From the NCBI GenBank assembly GCA_023386315.1, contig JAEWJZ010000018.1, positions 343,747-407,746 on the forward strand: 64,000 bases of DNA, given 5' to 3'. This stretch comes from Bacillota bacterium (GTDB lineage Bacteria > Bacillota > Clostridia > Lachnospirales > Lachnospiraceae). The position numbers and the translations under genes are program-made. Below the pieces are notes generated by a model, which searched no databases, was not told the DNA's origin, and worked only from the letters and a program-made list of their open reading frames with translations. The stretch's first letter is position 1. Each line of letters starts with the position of its first letter. Below are positions 50,310 through 58,590 of the stretch, piece after piece.

Positions 50310-50919
50310 CAGACTCCTTTCTCCCTTCATTCTGGATCAAAGTCTTGCTGACATTATCTTCATAAAGACGCATTTCCACCTCCAGAGGTGTCGGATCGGT
50401 ATTAATCTTAATTTTCGTAAAATGATTAAAAAACCCGACAATCCCAAGAGCCAGTCCTACCGAATAACTTAGTTCCAGAATCGTAAAACCACCGGACTCC
50501 TCTCTCATAATAATCCAGTAAATCTCCTTAAATACATTCGCAACACTTACATCATTATTAAATGTCATAATCGCAAAGGCAGCACCGCAGAAGCAGATAA
50601 TACAGACAAAAATTGTCTTCATCCACTGCCAGACCCAGTTTGGTGATTTCGGCTTATGGTAATCTATGATATAATCAACCTTACCAACATTATTAACAGA
50701 AATAGCCGGATCCATTTCCACCAGTTTTTTTATTACATCAAGTGTACTTTCAATATAACGCTTGTTACGGTCCGAATGAATCGTTTTAATCCTCATTGCA
50801 TTGCACTTATTCAAAACGGCAGTATCATCACAGTAAACATCAGCCACATCTTTCAGCTGTACTTCCTTGTGATGTACCTCTGTAATTTCGCTGATATTTA
50901 AATACACGGTTTTACTCAT
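50293..50919 (-). CDS. spoVAA: Stage V sporulation protein AA
   Basis: The 208-residue protein has a cytoplasmic start (MSKTVYLNISEITEVHHKEVQLKDVADVYC), then two or three membrane helices in the second half (about residues 100-125, 145-170). It matches SpoVAA by position and form. GGGAG lies upstream. Its ATG overlaps the stop of a preceding 53-residue frame (ATGA), so the two are probably translationally coupled. Confidence 0.92.
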   Translation of the reverse strand: MSKTVYLNISEITEVHHKEVQLKDVADVYCDDTAVLNKCNAMRIKTIHSDRNKRYIESTLDVIKKLVEMDPAISVNNVGKVDYIIDYHKPKSPNWVWQWMKTIFVCIICFCGAAFAIMTFNNDVSVANVFKEIYWIIMREESGGFTILELSYSVGLALGIVGFFNHFTKIKINTDPTPLEVEMRLYEDNVSKTLIQNEGRKESDVDAS

Positions 50920-51077
50920 GCAACCATCATCTCCCATCCCGGGGCGGCCTCAACCAGTGTTCCCTCCTTTTGTGTGCCGTCCGGCATTACAGCGATCATA
51001 TACCAGATTGCAGCAGCAATTGCAATTAAGCATATGACCAGAAGCGTCATGACAAGCTTATGTTTCATGGATTCCAT
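50916..51077 (-). CDS. 53-residue membrane peptide between sigF and spoVAA
   Basis: The frame encodes a 53-residue peptide: MESMKHKLV, one hydrophobic helix (about residues 9-31, MTLLVICLIAIAAAIWYMIA), and a polar end with PDGTQKEGTLVEAAPGWEMM. The stop overlaps the spoVAA start (ATGA). A SigG-type promoter lies upstream, so it would be a forespore protein made with SpoVA. AAGGATG lies about 12 bases before the ATG; ATG 51068 is an alternative. No family recognised. Confidence 0.72.
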   Translation of the reverse strand: MESMKHKLVMTLLVICLIAIAAAIWYMIAVMPDGTQKEGTLVEAAPGWEMMVA

Positions 51078-51112
51078 ACATGCTCACATCCTTTTCTCTG
51101 GTTTTTCAAAAT

Positions 51113-51141
51113 TAGTATGAGCCGTATAAAATTTTTTATTC
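51113..51141 (-). promoter_or_regulatory. SigG-type forespore promoter of the spoVA cluster
   Basis: On the minus strand GAATA (51137-51141) is followed 17 bases later by CATACTA (51113-51119). This is a close match to the SigG consensus (TGAATA, 17-18 bases, CATACTA). The -35 touches the sigF stop codon. Confidence 0.75.
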
Positions 51142-51854
51142 TATAATTTTTCACGCATCTGTTTTAAAATCTTTTTCTCAAGCCTTGATACCTGAACCTG
51201 GGAAATTCCAAGCTTATCCGCGATCTGGCTCTGAGTCTCATTGTAATAGTACCGCCGGATTATAATTTCCCTGTCCTTATCTGATAAATCGGTTAACAAT
51301 TCCCGAAGTACCATACGGTTTAACAGTTCTTCCTGTGCAGAGCTTTCTTCTTCTATTTTATCGATGAGAAGCAGACTGTTTTCATCATTTTTATTGACAG
51401 ACCGATATAAGGATTCCACCTCTGCTCCGGCTTCTATGGAAGCTGCCACTTCTTCTTTGCTGGCCCCAATTTCTCCCGCTATCTCTTCTACGGTAGGCTC
51501 TCTTCCAAAGCGGTAAACCAGCTCCTCCCTCACATTTTTCACTTTCAGTCCCATTTCCTTAATGGACCGGCTGACTTTTATGATTCCGTCATCACGTAAA
51601 AAACGCTTGATCTCTCCGGTAATCATGGGAACAGCATAGGTGGAAAATTTGACTTCATAGGATAAATCAAATTTATCTATGGCTTTCATTAAGCCAATGC
51701 TTCCAATCTGAAATAGATCCTCAGGCTCATAACCACGCCCCGTAAATCTGCGTACAATGCTCCAGATCAAACCGAAATTCTCGGTCACAAGCCGGTCTCT
51801 TGCCGCTTTATCTCCTTCGTGAGCCATTTGTATCAATCTCATGGTCTCATCCAT
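51141..51854 (-). CDS. sigF: RNA polymerase forespore sigma factor F
   Basis: SigF is the first compartment-specific sigma factor of the forespore. The 237-residue protein has sigma region 2 (ENFGLIWSIVRRF, DLFQIGSIGLMKAIDKFD near residues 45-65), region 3 (REPTVEEIAGEIGASKEEV) and region 4 HTH (YYNETQSQIADKLGISQVQVSRLEKKIL near 200-230). GTG 51863 opens the frame; ATG 51854 with AGGTGAG is preferred. It follows spoIIAB closely, so anti-sigma and sigma are made together. Confidence 0.97.
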   Translation of the reverse strand: MDETMRLIQMAHEGDKAARDRLVTENFGLIWSIVRRFTGRGYEPEDLFQIGSIGLMKAIDKFDLSYEVKFSTYAVPMITGEIKRFLRDDGIIKVSRSIKEMGLKVKNVREELVYRFGREPTVEEIAGEIGASKEEVAASIEAGAEVESLYRSVNKNDENSLLLIDKIEEESSAQEELLNRMVLRELLTDLSDKDREIIIRRYYYNETQSQIADKLGISQVQVSRLEKKILKQMREKL

Positions 51855-51859
51855 AGGGC

Positions 51860-52294
51860 TCACCTGCTAATCTTCTTTTTCATGATCACCGCAGTTCCCT
51901 TATCCGGCTCTGACTTCACTTCTACCTGATCCATAAATGCTTCCATAAAAGAAAATCCCATACCGGACCGGACCCCGTCAGGATCCGTGGTAAACATCGG
52001 CTCCATCGCCTGTTTAATATCCGGAATTCCTATCCCGGTATCCCGAATCGAAACGGTCAGTTCCTGCCCTTCAACAGTTACTTCTATGTAGATGATCCCT
52101 CCCTTCCCCTGGTATCCATGGATGACCGCATTGGTGACTGCCTCTGAGACAGCCGTTTTCACATCATCCACTTCCTCCAGAGTAGGATCCAGCCTTGCCA
52201 TAAAAACGGCAACTGCTACTCTGGCAAATTCTTCATTTTGGGACAGGGCTTCCAATTCCATTTTCAGAATTTCTGGTTTGTTCTGTTCAGACAT
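51860..52294 (-). CDS. spoIIAB: Anti-sigma F factor and kinase SpoIIAB
   Basis: SpoIIAB holds SigF and phosphorylates SpoIIAA. The 144-residue protein is a GHKL ATPase with the N box ELEALSQNEEFARVAV, AVSEAVTNAVIHGY near residue 50, RDTGIGIPD near residue 88, and the GMGFSFMEAFMD lid end near residue 115. ATG 52294 has GAGGAGG; the frame is 14 codons longer. spoIIAA ends ten bases upstream. Confidence 0.97.
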   Translation of the reverse strand: MSEQNKPEILKMELEALSQNEEFARVAVAVFMARLDPTLEEVDDVKTAVSEAVTNAVIHGYQGKGGIIYIEVTVEGQELTVSIRDTGIGIPDIKQAMEPMFTTDPDGVRSGMGFSFMEAFMDQVEVKSEPDKGTAVIMKKKISR

Positions 52295-52304
52295 ATGTTC
52301 CTCC

Positions 52305-52646
52305 TCAACCTGTGACTGCTGCTTCCTTAGAGTCATATAATTTCATTAATTTTAAAATTCCTCCCATTTTAAGAATCCGAAGAGCCTGGGTTCCTGCACC
52401 GTAAATGGCAACATTTCCTCCGCTTAATGCCATCTGCTTGTAACGGTTAAGCAGGATCCCGATTCCGGAGGAATCCATGAATCTCGTTCTGGAAAAATCA
52501 AATATAATGCGGCGGATATAATTCTCGGAAAGGATTAGATCTGTTTCATATTTTAACCCGGAACAGTTATGATGATCCAGTTCCTCCGGCAGATGAACAA
52601 TTAAAGTATGACCGTCTGCCTCATACGTAAAGTGTGACTGATTCAT
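52305..52646 (-). CDS. spoIIAA: Anti-anti-sigma factor SpoIIAA
   Basis: The 113-residue STAS protein releases SigF from SpoIIAB when unphosphorylated. The phosphorylation site is in FMDSSGIGILLNRYKQM (Ser 59/60), as in the family. ATG 52646 follows GGAGGAG; the frame runs on to 52748. It starts the spoIIA operon. I looked for a SigH promoter upstream and saw no convincing one. Confidence 0.96.
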   Translation of the reverse strand: MNQSHFTYEADGHTLIVHLPEELDHHNCSGLKYETDLILSENYIRRIIFDFSRTRFMDSSGIGILLNRYKQMALSGGNVAIYGAGTQALRILKMGGILKLMKLYDSKEAAVTG

Positions 52647-52729
52647 ATGCAATACTCCTCCATTTCTTATTGTCTGTCCGTAATACCAGAGAAGAGTGTT
52701 TTTTATATGCCGAAAAATAATCCGGGTGA

Positions 52730-52774
52730 ATAAAAAAAGACACCACAAAAATATGTTTCTTCTGTAGTGTCTTT
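52730..52774 (-). terminator. Terminator after the TPR protein gene
   Basis: On the minus strand AAAGACACTACA pairs with TGTGGTGTCTTT (one mismatch), followed by seven T. It separates the folC-TPR unit from the spoIIA operon. Confidence 0.85.
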
Positions 52775-52787
52775 TCGAATTCTGCCA

Positions 52788-54104
52788 TTAAAAACCTCGT
52801 TCTGATTTTGCCTTAGCAGATAACGTTTCGTCTTTGCTGTTATTTATGATTTCAGAGAACAATGCATTAGCCTGTTCCTTCTGATCCATTCCCTTGTAAA
52901 TGACAGCAGTCTTAAATTTCGCCTGCCAGCTGTCTGGTTTTAACTCAATACATTTCAAATAATTGTTAAGGGCTGACTGACTATCCCCCGCTTCCATGGC
53001 TTTATCACCCAGGCTTTCCAAAATGGGGCAGCCTTTCTGTGCCATATCCTTTTTTATCTCAACAATAATCGCCTGAACATCTGCGGAAGCAATCAGCTCC
53101 GGATTAAGTCCTGCATAGATCTTAACTGCAGATGGAAAATCATCCTTTTTATACGCCTGCAAGATACCGATCACAGCCTGATACTGGGCCAGAACGCTGT
53201 CAGAATTATTGGTTAAGGATGCCAGTGATTCCTCCGCTGTCTTTTTTTCTGATTCCAGCGTATTAAGCTTCTGAGTTAAAAGATCTGCCTTTTGATTGGC
53301 CTGGCTTAACTGCTCGCTGTATTTTAACATCTCTTTGTTATGATTATCGTTAATGGCTTTCGTGTTCGCCGGCATAACCATGAAGAACACCACTGCAGCT
53401 CCAAGCAAAAGACCTGCCAGAATATTTAAAACCGCCTGATCTCTGGTGTTTTCTTTATAGCTTGGGGGGATAATAACATCATCATCCTGCATCTGCCTGT
53501 GGGATGACACATTCTTAAGTTTTCTTTTTTCCGGTTCCCGCTCTGGTTTTGCTTTGGGACCGGTCTCTTTTACAATTGATTTATAATAAAGTGCTTTTGG
53601 GTGATTATGGTCAATTAAAAGCACCTTATTCACCGCTTTGCCCGCCTTCTGGTAATCCTCCCTGACGATGCACAAAAGAGCAGTTAAAAGCTGAGCTTTT
53701 ACATAATTGGGCTTGTCCTCAACTGCTTTATTCAGCTGCAGAATGGCAAGATCCTCACTGCCGCTTTTGACGTAAGCCAGTGCCTGATTAAACCGTCTCA
53801 CTGCCTTCCGTTCCAGATCCATAGTGCCTTTTTTCTTCTGAATTGCTTCCAGGTAGTAGTCTGCACGGTTATCTTCAGGCTGTAAATTCTTGCTGATAAC
53901 CCATTGAACCAGTGCATCGCCGACCTCTCCCACCTCATAGTAGATGAGGCCAAGAAGATTCCTTGCGTCTGTCATATATTTATTAAAATGAAGACACTTT
54001 TTTAAACAATCGGCTGATCCGGTTAAATCTCTTAACTTAGCCTTCTCCAGTCCCATATTATAATAGCTGTTTGCAATCACCCGGATTTTTCTTTCATAAT
54101 CCAT
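52788..54104 (-). CDS. TPR-repeat membrane protein
   Basis: The 438-residue protein has N-terminal TPR helices (about residues 5-180, e.g. YNMGLEKAKLRDLTGSADCLKKCL), a basic linker (about 185-215) and one TM helix (about 228-247, LNILAGLLLGAAVVFFMVMP). An extracytoplasmic coiled coil (about 255-305) and a C-terminal TPR set (about 345-430) follow. Repeats on both sides of the membrane suggest a scaffold. The role is unknown, but the gene is in the folC operon beside the sporulation cluster. Confidence 0.85.
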   Translation of the reverse strand: MDYERKIRVIANSYYNMGLEKAKLRDLTGSADCLKKCLHFNKYMTDARNLLGLIYYEVGEVGDALVQWVISKNLQPEDNRADYYLEAIQKKKGTMDLERKAVRRFNQALAYVKSGSEDLAILQLNKAVEDKPNYVKAQLLTALLCIVREDYQKAGKAVNKVLLIDHNHPKALYYKSIVKETGPKAKPEREPEKRKLKNVSSHRQMQDDDVIIPPSYKENTRDQAVLNILAGLLLGAAVVFFMVMPANTKAINDNHNKEMLKYSEQLSQANQKADLLTQKLNTLESEKKTAEESLASLTNNSDSVLAQYQAVIGILQAYKKDDFPSAVKIYAGLNPELIASADVQAIIVEIKKDMAQKGCPILESLGDKAMEAGDSQSALNNYLKCIELKPDSWQAKFKTAVIYKGMDQKEQANALFSEIINNSKDETLSAKAKSERGF

Positions 54105-54115
54105 ATTTTATCCGC

Positions 54116-54256
54116 CTATTCCTTGCTGACTTCTTTTATAAGATTCATCATAAGATCATTCATATCCGTTAAATCACTTCTTACAATAGCATCTTCAACT
54201 GCGTCGACCTCCAGGCTGGGCCTGTAGTCTTTCATCTCAGAATCAAAATCAATCAT
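54116..54256 (-). CDS. 46-residue acidic peptide between folC and the TPR gene
   Basis: A short frame encodes a 46-residue acidic peptide beginning MIDFDSEMKDYRPSLEVDAV and ending LIKEVSKE, without membrane segments. ATG 54256 overlaps the folC stop (ATGATTGA) and has GGAGG seven bases upstream inside folC, strong signs of coupled translation. It ends 12 bases before the TPR gene. No family recognised. Confidence 0.72.
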   Translation of the reverse strand: MIDFDSEMKDYRPSLEVDAVEDAIVRSDLTDMNDLMMNLIKEVSKE

Positions 54257-55574
54257 ATCCATTCCTCCTTAATACCGCTTTTATCTCACCCATTAAATAC
54301 AGGGAGCCTGCACAAAACAGCAGATGATCCTCATCCTGATTATGAAGCATATAGAATAATGCATCCTCTGCGTTCTGAAATCCTGTTATCCTGCAGTTAA
54401 CCGCTTCTTCAAACTCATGAAAAACTGCTTCCGTTTCTGTCCCTCTGTCAGAATCTATATGGGTTACTGCCACTTCATGAAGCGGCAGACCGGCTGCAAT
54501 AATCCTTATCATATCATGATAATTCTTATCGGATACAGCAGAAAATAAGAGATTTGCTCTTTTTTTTCTGACAGCACACAAATTGGAGGCGGTCTTTACA
54601 AACTCCTCAATTCCTCCCGGATTATGTGCCCCATCGAGGAATACTCCGGGCCGTACCTCTTCCATCCTTGCCGGCCACCGCATCCCAAGGAAACCTTCCC
54701 TGATCTGCGCTTTTGCTCTATCCGGTTCCATATCTTCTAACAGACCGGATACTTCTGCTGCCCGTAAAGCGAGAAGTGCATTCATAACCTGATATTCTGC
54801 AGGAGAAGGAATCACTGCTTTGTACACATCTCCTTTTATACCAGTAAACTCTGCATGGAAGCAATTGTTTTCCCATCCGGTAATCCTGTAACACTGCCTG
54901 TCCGTCTCATAATAAGGGGCTTCCTGTTCCACAGCCCTTTTCCGGATCACTTCCGAAACATTCTGCCGGTTTCCGTCAAAAACCACCGGAATTTTCTTCT
55001 TAATGATGCCTGCCTTCTCAAAAGCGATCTTTTCCACTGTATCACCTAAATATTCCGTGTGGTCCAGACTGACGGAAGTGATGACAGATACCAGCGGGCG
55101 GCGGATGACATTGGTTGTATCAAGTCTTCCTCCTAACCCGACCTCCAATATAACAAGATCAACGTTTGACTTTTGAAATAAATCCATGGCCATATAAAAT
55201 AAAAATTCAAAATAAGACGGATGGCTGTATCCCAGTTCCATCATCCGTTCTGATAGTGCTTTCACTGTCCGGAAACTGTCTGAAAAATCTGATTCCGATA
55301 CCATCTCTCCATTTATACAAAACCGTTCTCTGATCTCGATTAAATGGGGGGATGTAAATGTACCCACCTTATATCCTGCACTTAAGAATACAGACTGCAA
55401 AAAGGCACATACAGAACCTTTCCCATTGGTCCCGGCAACATGAATGATTCTCATGGTTTCATCAGGATCGCCCATCTCTTCTAAAAACTTCCTGATCACT
55501 TCCAGTGAATTCTTCTTTTTCGTCCACATCGGGATACGGCTTAAATATTCCTCTGCCGTTTCTTCAAATCTCAT
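54249..55574 (-). CDS. folC: Folylpolyglutamate synthase / dihydrofolate synthase
   Basis: FolC adds glutamates to folates. The 441-residue Mur-ligase-like protein has the P-loop VAGTNGKGSVCAFLQ near residue 48, FTSPHLIEIRERFCING near residue 75, EVGLGGRLDTTN near residue 148, SLDHTEYLGDT, and the C-terminal LDGAHNPGGI block near residue 315. Length is normal. It heads a unit with the 46-residue peptide and the TPR gene. Confidence 0.95.
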   Translation of the reverse strand: MRFEETAEEYLSRIPMWTKKKNSLEVIRKFLEEMGDPDETMRIIHVAGTNGKGSVCAFLQSVFLSAGYKVGTFTSPHLIEIRERFCINGEMVSESDFSDSFRTVKALSERMMELGYSHPSYFEFLFYMAMDLFQKSNVDLVILEVGLGGRLDTTNVIRRPLVSVITSVSLDHTEYLGDTVEKIAFEKAGIIKKKIPVVFDGNRQNVSEVIRKRAVEQEAPYYETDRQCYRITGWENNCFHAEFTGIKGDVYKAVIPSPAEYQVMNALLALRAAEVSGLLEDMEPDRAKAQIREGFLGMRWPARMEEVRPGVFLDGAHNPGGIEEFVKTASNLCAVRKKRANLLFSAVSDKNYHDMIRIIAAGLPLHEVAVTHIDSDRGTETEAVFHEFEEAVNCRITGFQNAEDALFYMLHNQDEDHLLFCAGSLYLMGEIKAVLRRNGYD

Positions 55575-55636
55575 CCTTAAAGTACCAACTTCCTGTCTTA
55601 ATTCATAAAAACGGAATAATCCAGCTTCCTCAATTA

Positions 55637-55664
55637 ATTATAATATAAGTCTGCCAATATGCAA
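55637..55664 (-). promoter_or_regulatory. Sigma-A promoter of folC
   Basis: On the minus strand TTGCAT (55659-55664), 16 bases, TATAAT (55637-55642). Confidence 0.7.
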
Positions 55665-55737
55665 CCCATTTCTTTCGCAAAAAGCCCTTTATTTCTACAT
55701 GTTGCCCGTGAACGCACCGTTCAGGAGGGAAAATAAA

Positions 55738-55768
55738 AGAGGGAATACCTGTTTGCCGGCATTCCCTT
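55738..55768 (-). terminator. Terminator after ridA
   Basis: GGGAAT (about 55741-55746) pairs with ATTCCC (about 55761-55766). On the minus strand CTCTTTTATTTTCC follows. Confidence 0.75.
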
Positions 55769-55790
55769 TCTTATTATTCCATATTACTTT

Positions 55791-56174
55791 TTATTCTCCG
55801 CAATAAGCGATGGCTTCAATCTCCACCAATGCATCTTTTGGAAGAGCTGCCACTGCGAATGCTGCTCTGGCAGGACATTCCCCCTGGAAAAAGGTTGCAT
55901 ATACTTCATTCATAGCCGCAAAATCATTGATATTCTTTAATAATACGGTTGTTTTAACCACCTGATCCATAGATAAACCGCCGCTTTCCAATATGGCCTT
56001 TATATTTGTTAAAGACTGTCTCGTCTGAGATGCAATATCCTCACCTGCAAATGTACCGGTAGCCGGGTCAATGGGAAGCTGACCGGACACGAACACATAA
56101 TCGCCCCCGCGAACTCCCTGAGAATAAGGACCAATTGCTGCCGGAGCCTTTTCTGTCGCCAAAACTTTTTTCAT
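55791..56174 (-). CDS. ridA: Rid-family reactive enamine/imine deaminase
   Basis: RidA hydrolyses reactive 2-aminoacrylate and related imines formed by PLP enzymes. The 127-residue protein has the family blocks [12 protein letters not shown] near residue 10, [14 protein letters not shown] near 25, the catalytic-site Arg in [23 protein letters not shown] near 100. ATG 56174 follows GGAG; the frame runs to 56198. It is monocistronic with its own promoter. Confidence 0.95.
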   Translation of the reverse strand: MKKVLATEKAPAAIGPYSQGVRGGDYVFVSGQLPIDPATGTFAGEDIASQTRQSLTNIKAILESGGLSMDQVVKTTVLLKNINDFAAMNEVYATFFQGECPARAAFAVAALPKDALVEIEAIAYCGE

Positions 56175-56213
56175 AATTAGGTATCTCCTTTCGTTCATTA
56201 CAATGATATTTCT

Positions 56214-56241
56214 AGATTAACACACATTCCTTAAAAGTCAA
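56214..56241 (-). promoter_or_regulatory. Promoter of ridA
   Basis: On the minus strand TTGACT (56236-56241), 16 bases, TAATCT (56214-56219). Good -35, weaker -10. Confidence 0.55.
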
Positions 56242-56295
56242 GAAAATGTTTTTGGTATACTCAAAAATATTTAGCTTGAGGGTTGTTTTTACCTC

Positions 56296-56324
56296 TTGTC
56301 ATCTGGTATTGAATACTATATAAT
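56296..56324 (+). promoter_or_regulatory. Sigma-A promoter of the DUF1836 gene
   Basis: TTGTCA (56296-56301), 17 bases, TATAAT (56319-56324), divergent from ridA. Confidence 0.78.
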
Positions 56325-56379
56325 ATGACTAATGGGATTATCACATGTGCGGAGCTTTCCCGTGCAGAACGGAGGACAT

Positions 56380-56994
56380 ATGAAAACCAACGAGGAACGA
56401 TTACAGAAAATCATAGAGCATCTGGATGGATTACGGTATATCACACCGGAAACCATTCCAAATATTGATTTATATATGGATCAGGTCACTACTTTCATGG
56501 ATAAGCATTTAAGTGATACAAAACGCTACCCGGATGACAAGGTCTTAACAAAAACGATGATCAACAATTACGCAAAGAATAATCTTCTGCCGGCTCCCAG
56601 CAAAAAGAAATATACAAAAGAGCATATACTTCTGCTTATATTCATCTACTATTTTAAGAATTTATTATCTTTTAATGATATTGAGCAGCTTTTCAGACCA
56701 ATTACCGATAAGCATTTTAATCCAGCTGACGGCATGCCCCTGGAAGAAGTCTATAAAGAGATATTCTCACAGGAGGAAGCAGACTTAGAACGTATCAAAT
56801 CCGACATACTTGAAAAGTATCAGCATTCCTGCAAAACTTACGAAGAGAAAGGAATTGAGGGAGAAGACTTAGAATATCTGCGTCTCTTTTCCTGGATCTG
56901 CGAGCTGTCTTTTGATGTGTATGTAAAGAAGCAGGTGATCGAACAGCTCATCGATGATTTAAGAGAGGAACCTTCATTAAAGAAGAAAAAATAA
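56380..56994 (+). CDS. DUF1836-family protein (possible MerR-like regulator)
   Basis: The 204-residue protein has the DUF1836 pattern: MDQVTTFMDKHLSDTKRYPDDKVLTKTMINNYAKNNLLPAPSKKKYTKEHILLLIFIYYFKNLLSFNDIEQLF, i.e. a helix-turn-helix with the LTKTMINNYAKNNLLP stretch resembling a MerR recognition helix. Helical partner sections follow. Function unknown; DNA binding is inferred. ATG 56380 follows GGAGG; the frame opens at 56332. Confidence 0.85.
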   Translation: MKTNEERLQKIIEHLDGLRYITPETIPNIDLYMDQVTTFMDKHLSDTKRYPDDKVLTKTMINNYAKNNLLPAPSKKKYTKEHILLLIFIYYFKNLLSFNDIEQLFRPITDKHFNPADGMPLEEVYKEIFSQEEADLERIKSDILEKYQHSCKTYEEKGIEGEDLEYLRLFSWICELSFDVYVKKQVIEQLIDDLREEPSLKKKK

Positions 56995-56997
56995 ACG

Positions 56998-57040
56998 TAC
57001 AGGGAACAAGAACCGGCAAACGGCTTGTCCCCTGTTTTGT
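56998..57040. terminator. Bidirectional terminator between the DUF1836 and YerC genes
   Basis: ACAGGGAACAAG and CTTGTCCCCTGT (about 57000-57035) pair with one mismatch. CTGTTTTGTTATATC follows on the plus strand, and a T-rich tail (GTTTATTTTTTC) lies a little further out on the minus strand. Confidence 0.7.
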
Positions 57041-57339
57041 TATATCTCTTTTTTCTCTTCCAGACGCTTAAATACCATATCATAACCGTCATTCCCGTAA
57101 TTTAAGGAACGGTTTACACGGCTGATGGTAGCAGTAGATGCTCCCGTCTTCTCTGCGATTTCCAGATAGGTTCTGCCTTCACGGAGCATTTTAGCCACCT
57201 CATATCTCTGAGACAGGCTCAGCAGTTCATTGACTGTACATACATCCTCAAAAAACGTATAGCACTCCTCCGGTGTTTTTAAGGTTAAAATTGCTTCAAA
57301 CAGATGGTCAACTGCATCTGTCTTAATTTTTTTATTCAT
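57040..57339 (-). CDS. YerC/YecD-type TrpR-like DNA-binding protein
   Basis: The 99-residue protein matches YerC: LKTPEECYTFFEDVCTVNELLSLSQRYEVAKMLREGRTYLEIAEKTGASTATISRVNRSLNYG with a TrpR-like HTH (about residues 58-80). Such proteins are small DNA-binding repressors; the regulon is unknown. ATG 57339 is preceded by only a weak AGGGGAT site. Confidence 0.88.
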   Translation of the reverse strand: MNKKIKTDAVDHLFEAILTLKTPEECYTFFEDVCTVNELLSLSQRYEVAKMLREGRTYLEIAEKTGASTATISRVNRSLNYGNDGYDMVFKRLEEKKEI

Positions 57340-57420
57340 ATGAGATCTATCCCCTTTTTATTCCTTATGGTCTAACTGTATTTTAACATATTAACGTTAT
57401 AAAATCCACCCCCTGAGACA

Positions 57421-58230
57421 TCAGGAAAGCATAAATTTTTCCACTACCAAAGCGATACCATCGTCATTATTGGAGGCAGTCACATAATCAGCCGCCTTTC
57501 TTGCAGGCAGAACTGCATTTTCCATGGCCACGCCCAGTCCGGCGTACTCAATCATCGATAAATCATTATAACCGTCGCCGCAGGCAATCATCTCCTCCCG
57601 GCTCATATTAAGATGTGCAAGAAGCCTCTTAAGGCTTTCTGCCTTATCAATTCCTTTCGGCAGGATTTCAAGGAAATAGGGTTCTGAACGGTAAACGCTG
57701 TAATCCCGTCCGAGCGCTGCCTTAACTTTTGGTTCTACCATGGCAAGATAGTCTCCCTCTTCCAGCATCAGGTATTTCACTACCGGAAACTGTACGTAGC
57801 TTTCCATATCTTCCACTTCCCTCACAGACAGTTTATTAATAGCAGATTCCTTCCCTACATACTCATCTTTGGCATTCCCGGTTATGATTAAGTCATCTTC
57901 ATAAGTTAAGATATTAACTCCATATTCCTTCGCCATACGGATAATCTTCTGGTTGGAAGATACCGGCAGTTCCTTTGCAAAGATTGTTTCCCCTGTTTTA
58001 CAGTCTATGATGCGTCCTCCGTTAAAGGACAAGATGTAACCGCCTGTCTCATGAAGCTTTAATTCTTTTGCAACAGGCATGATCCCATAAGTGGGACGGC
58101 CGGAAGCCAGAACAATCACTCCGCCCATACGTTGCAACTCAAAAAGTGCTTCTTTTGTTCTGGGCGTGATCTCTTTATCCCGGTTCGTCAGCGTCCCATC
58201 CAAATCAAGCACTATCATACGATATTTCAT
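57421..58230 (-). CDS. Cof-type HAD-IIB hydrolase
   Basis: The 269-residue cytoplasmic phosphatase has the HAD nucleophile motif LDLDGTL at residues 8-14, VLASGRPTYGI (motif II), KGIDKAESLKRLL (Lys) and GDGYNDLSMIEYAGLGVAMENA (motif IV). It has the large Cof cap domain between. Substrate unknown, likely sugar or nucleotide phosphate. Confidence 0.93.
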   Translation of the reverse strand: MKYRMIVLDLDGTLTNRDKEITPRTKEALFELQRMGGVIVLASGRPTYGIMPVAKELKLHETGGYILSFNGGRIIDCKTGETIFAKELPVSSNQKIIRMAKEYGVNILTYEDDLIITGNAKDEYVGKESAINKLSVREVEDMESYVQFPVVKYLMLEEGDYLAMVEPKVKAALGRDYSVYRSEPYFLEILPKGIDKAESLKRLLAHLNMSREEMIACGDGYNDLSMIEYAGLGVAMENAVLPARKAADYVTASNNDDGIALVVEKFMLS

Positions 58231-58383
58231 TGCTTTCTCCTGCTTTTGTAAATTTTACTATAGCAGTATATCACAGTTTATCTGCATATACCATATTTAA
58301 ATAAGAAAATATGGCATAGTTCGTAAACTCTGCCTGTCAGACTACATAGAATTTTAACAGGAGGATGAATGGAGGATAACCAA

Positions 58384-58515
58384 ATGAAAAAAGCAATTAC
58401 AATCTTTCTGACTGCAATTATGGTCGTTTGCTGCTTAACCGGATGCAGAACAACGTCCAGAAAACAGATCAGGCCTCTTTTTTCCCATGTATCCGCCCAG
58501 ACCTTTCAGGTTTAA
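58384..58515 (+). CDS. Lipoprotein stub of 43 residues, probably a gene remnant
   Basis: A short frame encodes a lipoprotein signal (MKKAITIFLTAIMVVCCLTGC, lipid Cys 21) followed by only 22 residues and a stop. GGAGGATAACCAA precedes it. The following gene is a full lipoprotein substrate-binding protein, so this looks like the start of a truncated duplicate or an independent tiny lipoprotein. Its mature residues do not match the neighbour beyond the signal, so the duplicate idea is unproven. Confidence 0.5.
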   Translation: MKKAITIFLTAIMVVCCLTGCRTTSRKQIRPLFSHVSAQTFQV

Positions 58516-58590
58516 AATTTTTCAAGACAAGGTACCTTCCCATATTATGACAATACAATGTAGTATTAAGATTTGAAAAAGGAGGATTTT

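Noticed and set aside
52647..52729. SigH promoter for the spoIIA operon
   Set aside because: No acceptable -35/-10 pair for SigH found, although one is expected biologically.
58290..58370. Purine-riboswitch-like pieces (ATATGG, CGTAAA, GACTAC) upstream of the lipoprotein stub
   Set aside because: The order fits loops L2, L3 and J3/1, but only seven bases separate the first two, too few for the P2 3' strand, J2/3 and P3. ATATGG is also part of an unrelated CCATATTT/AAATATGG hairpin. Probably chance or a relic.
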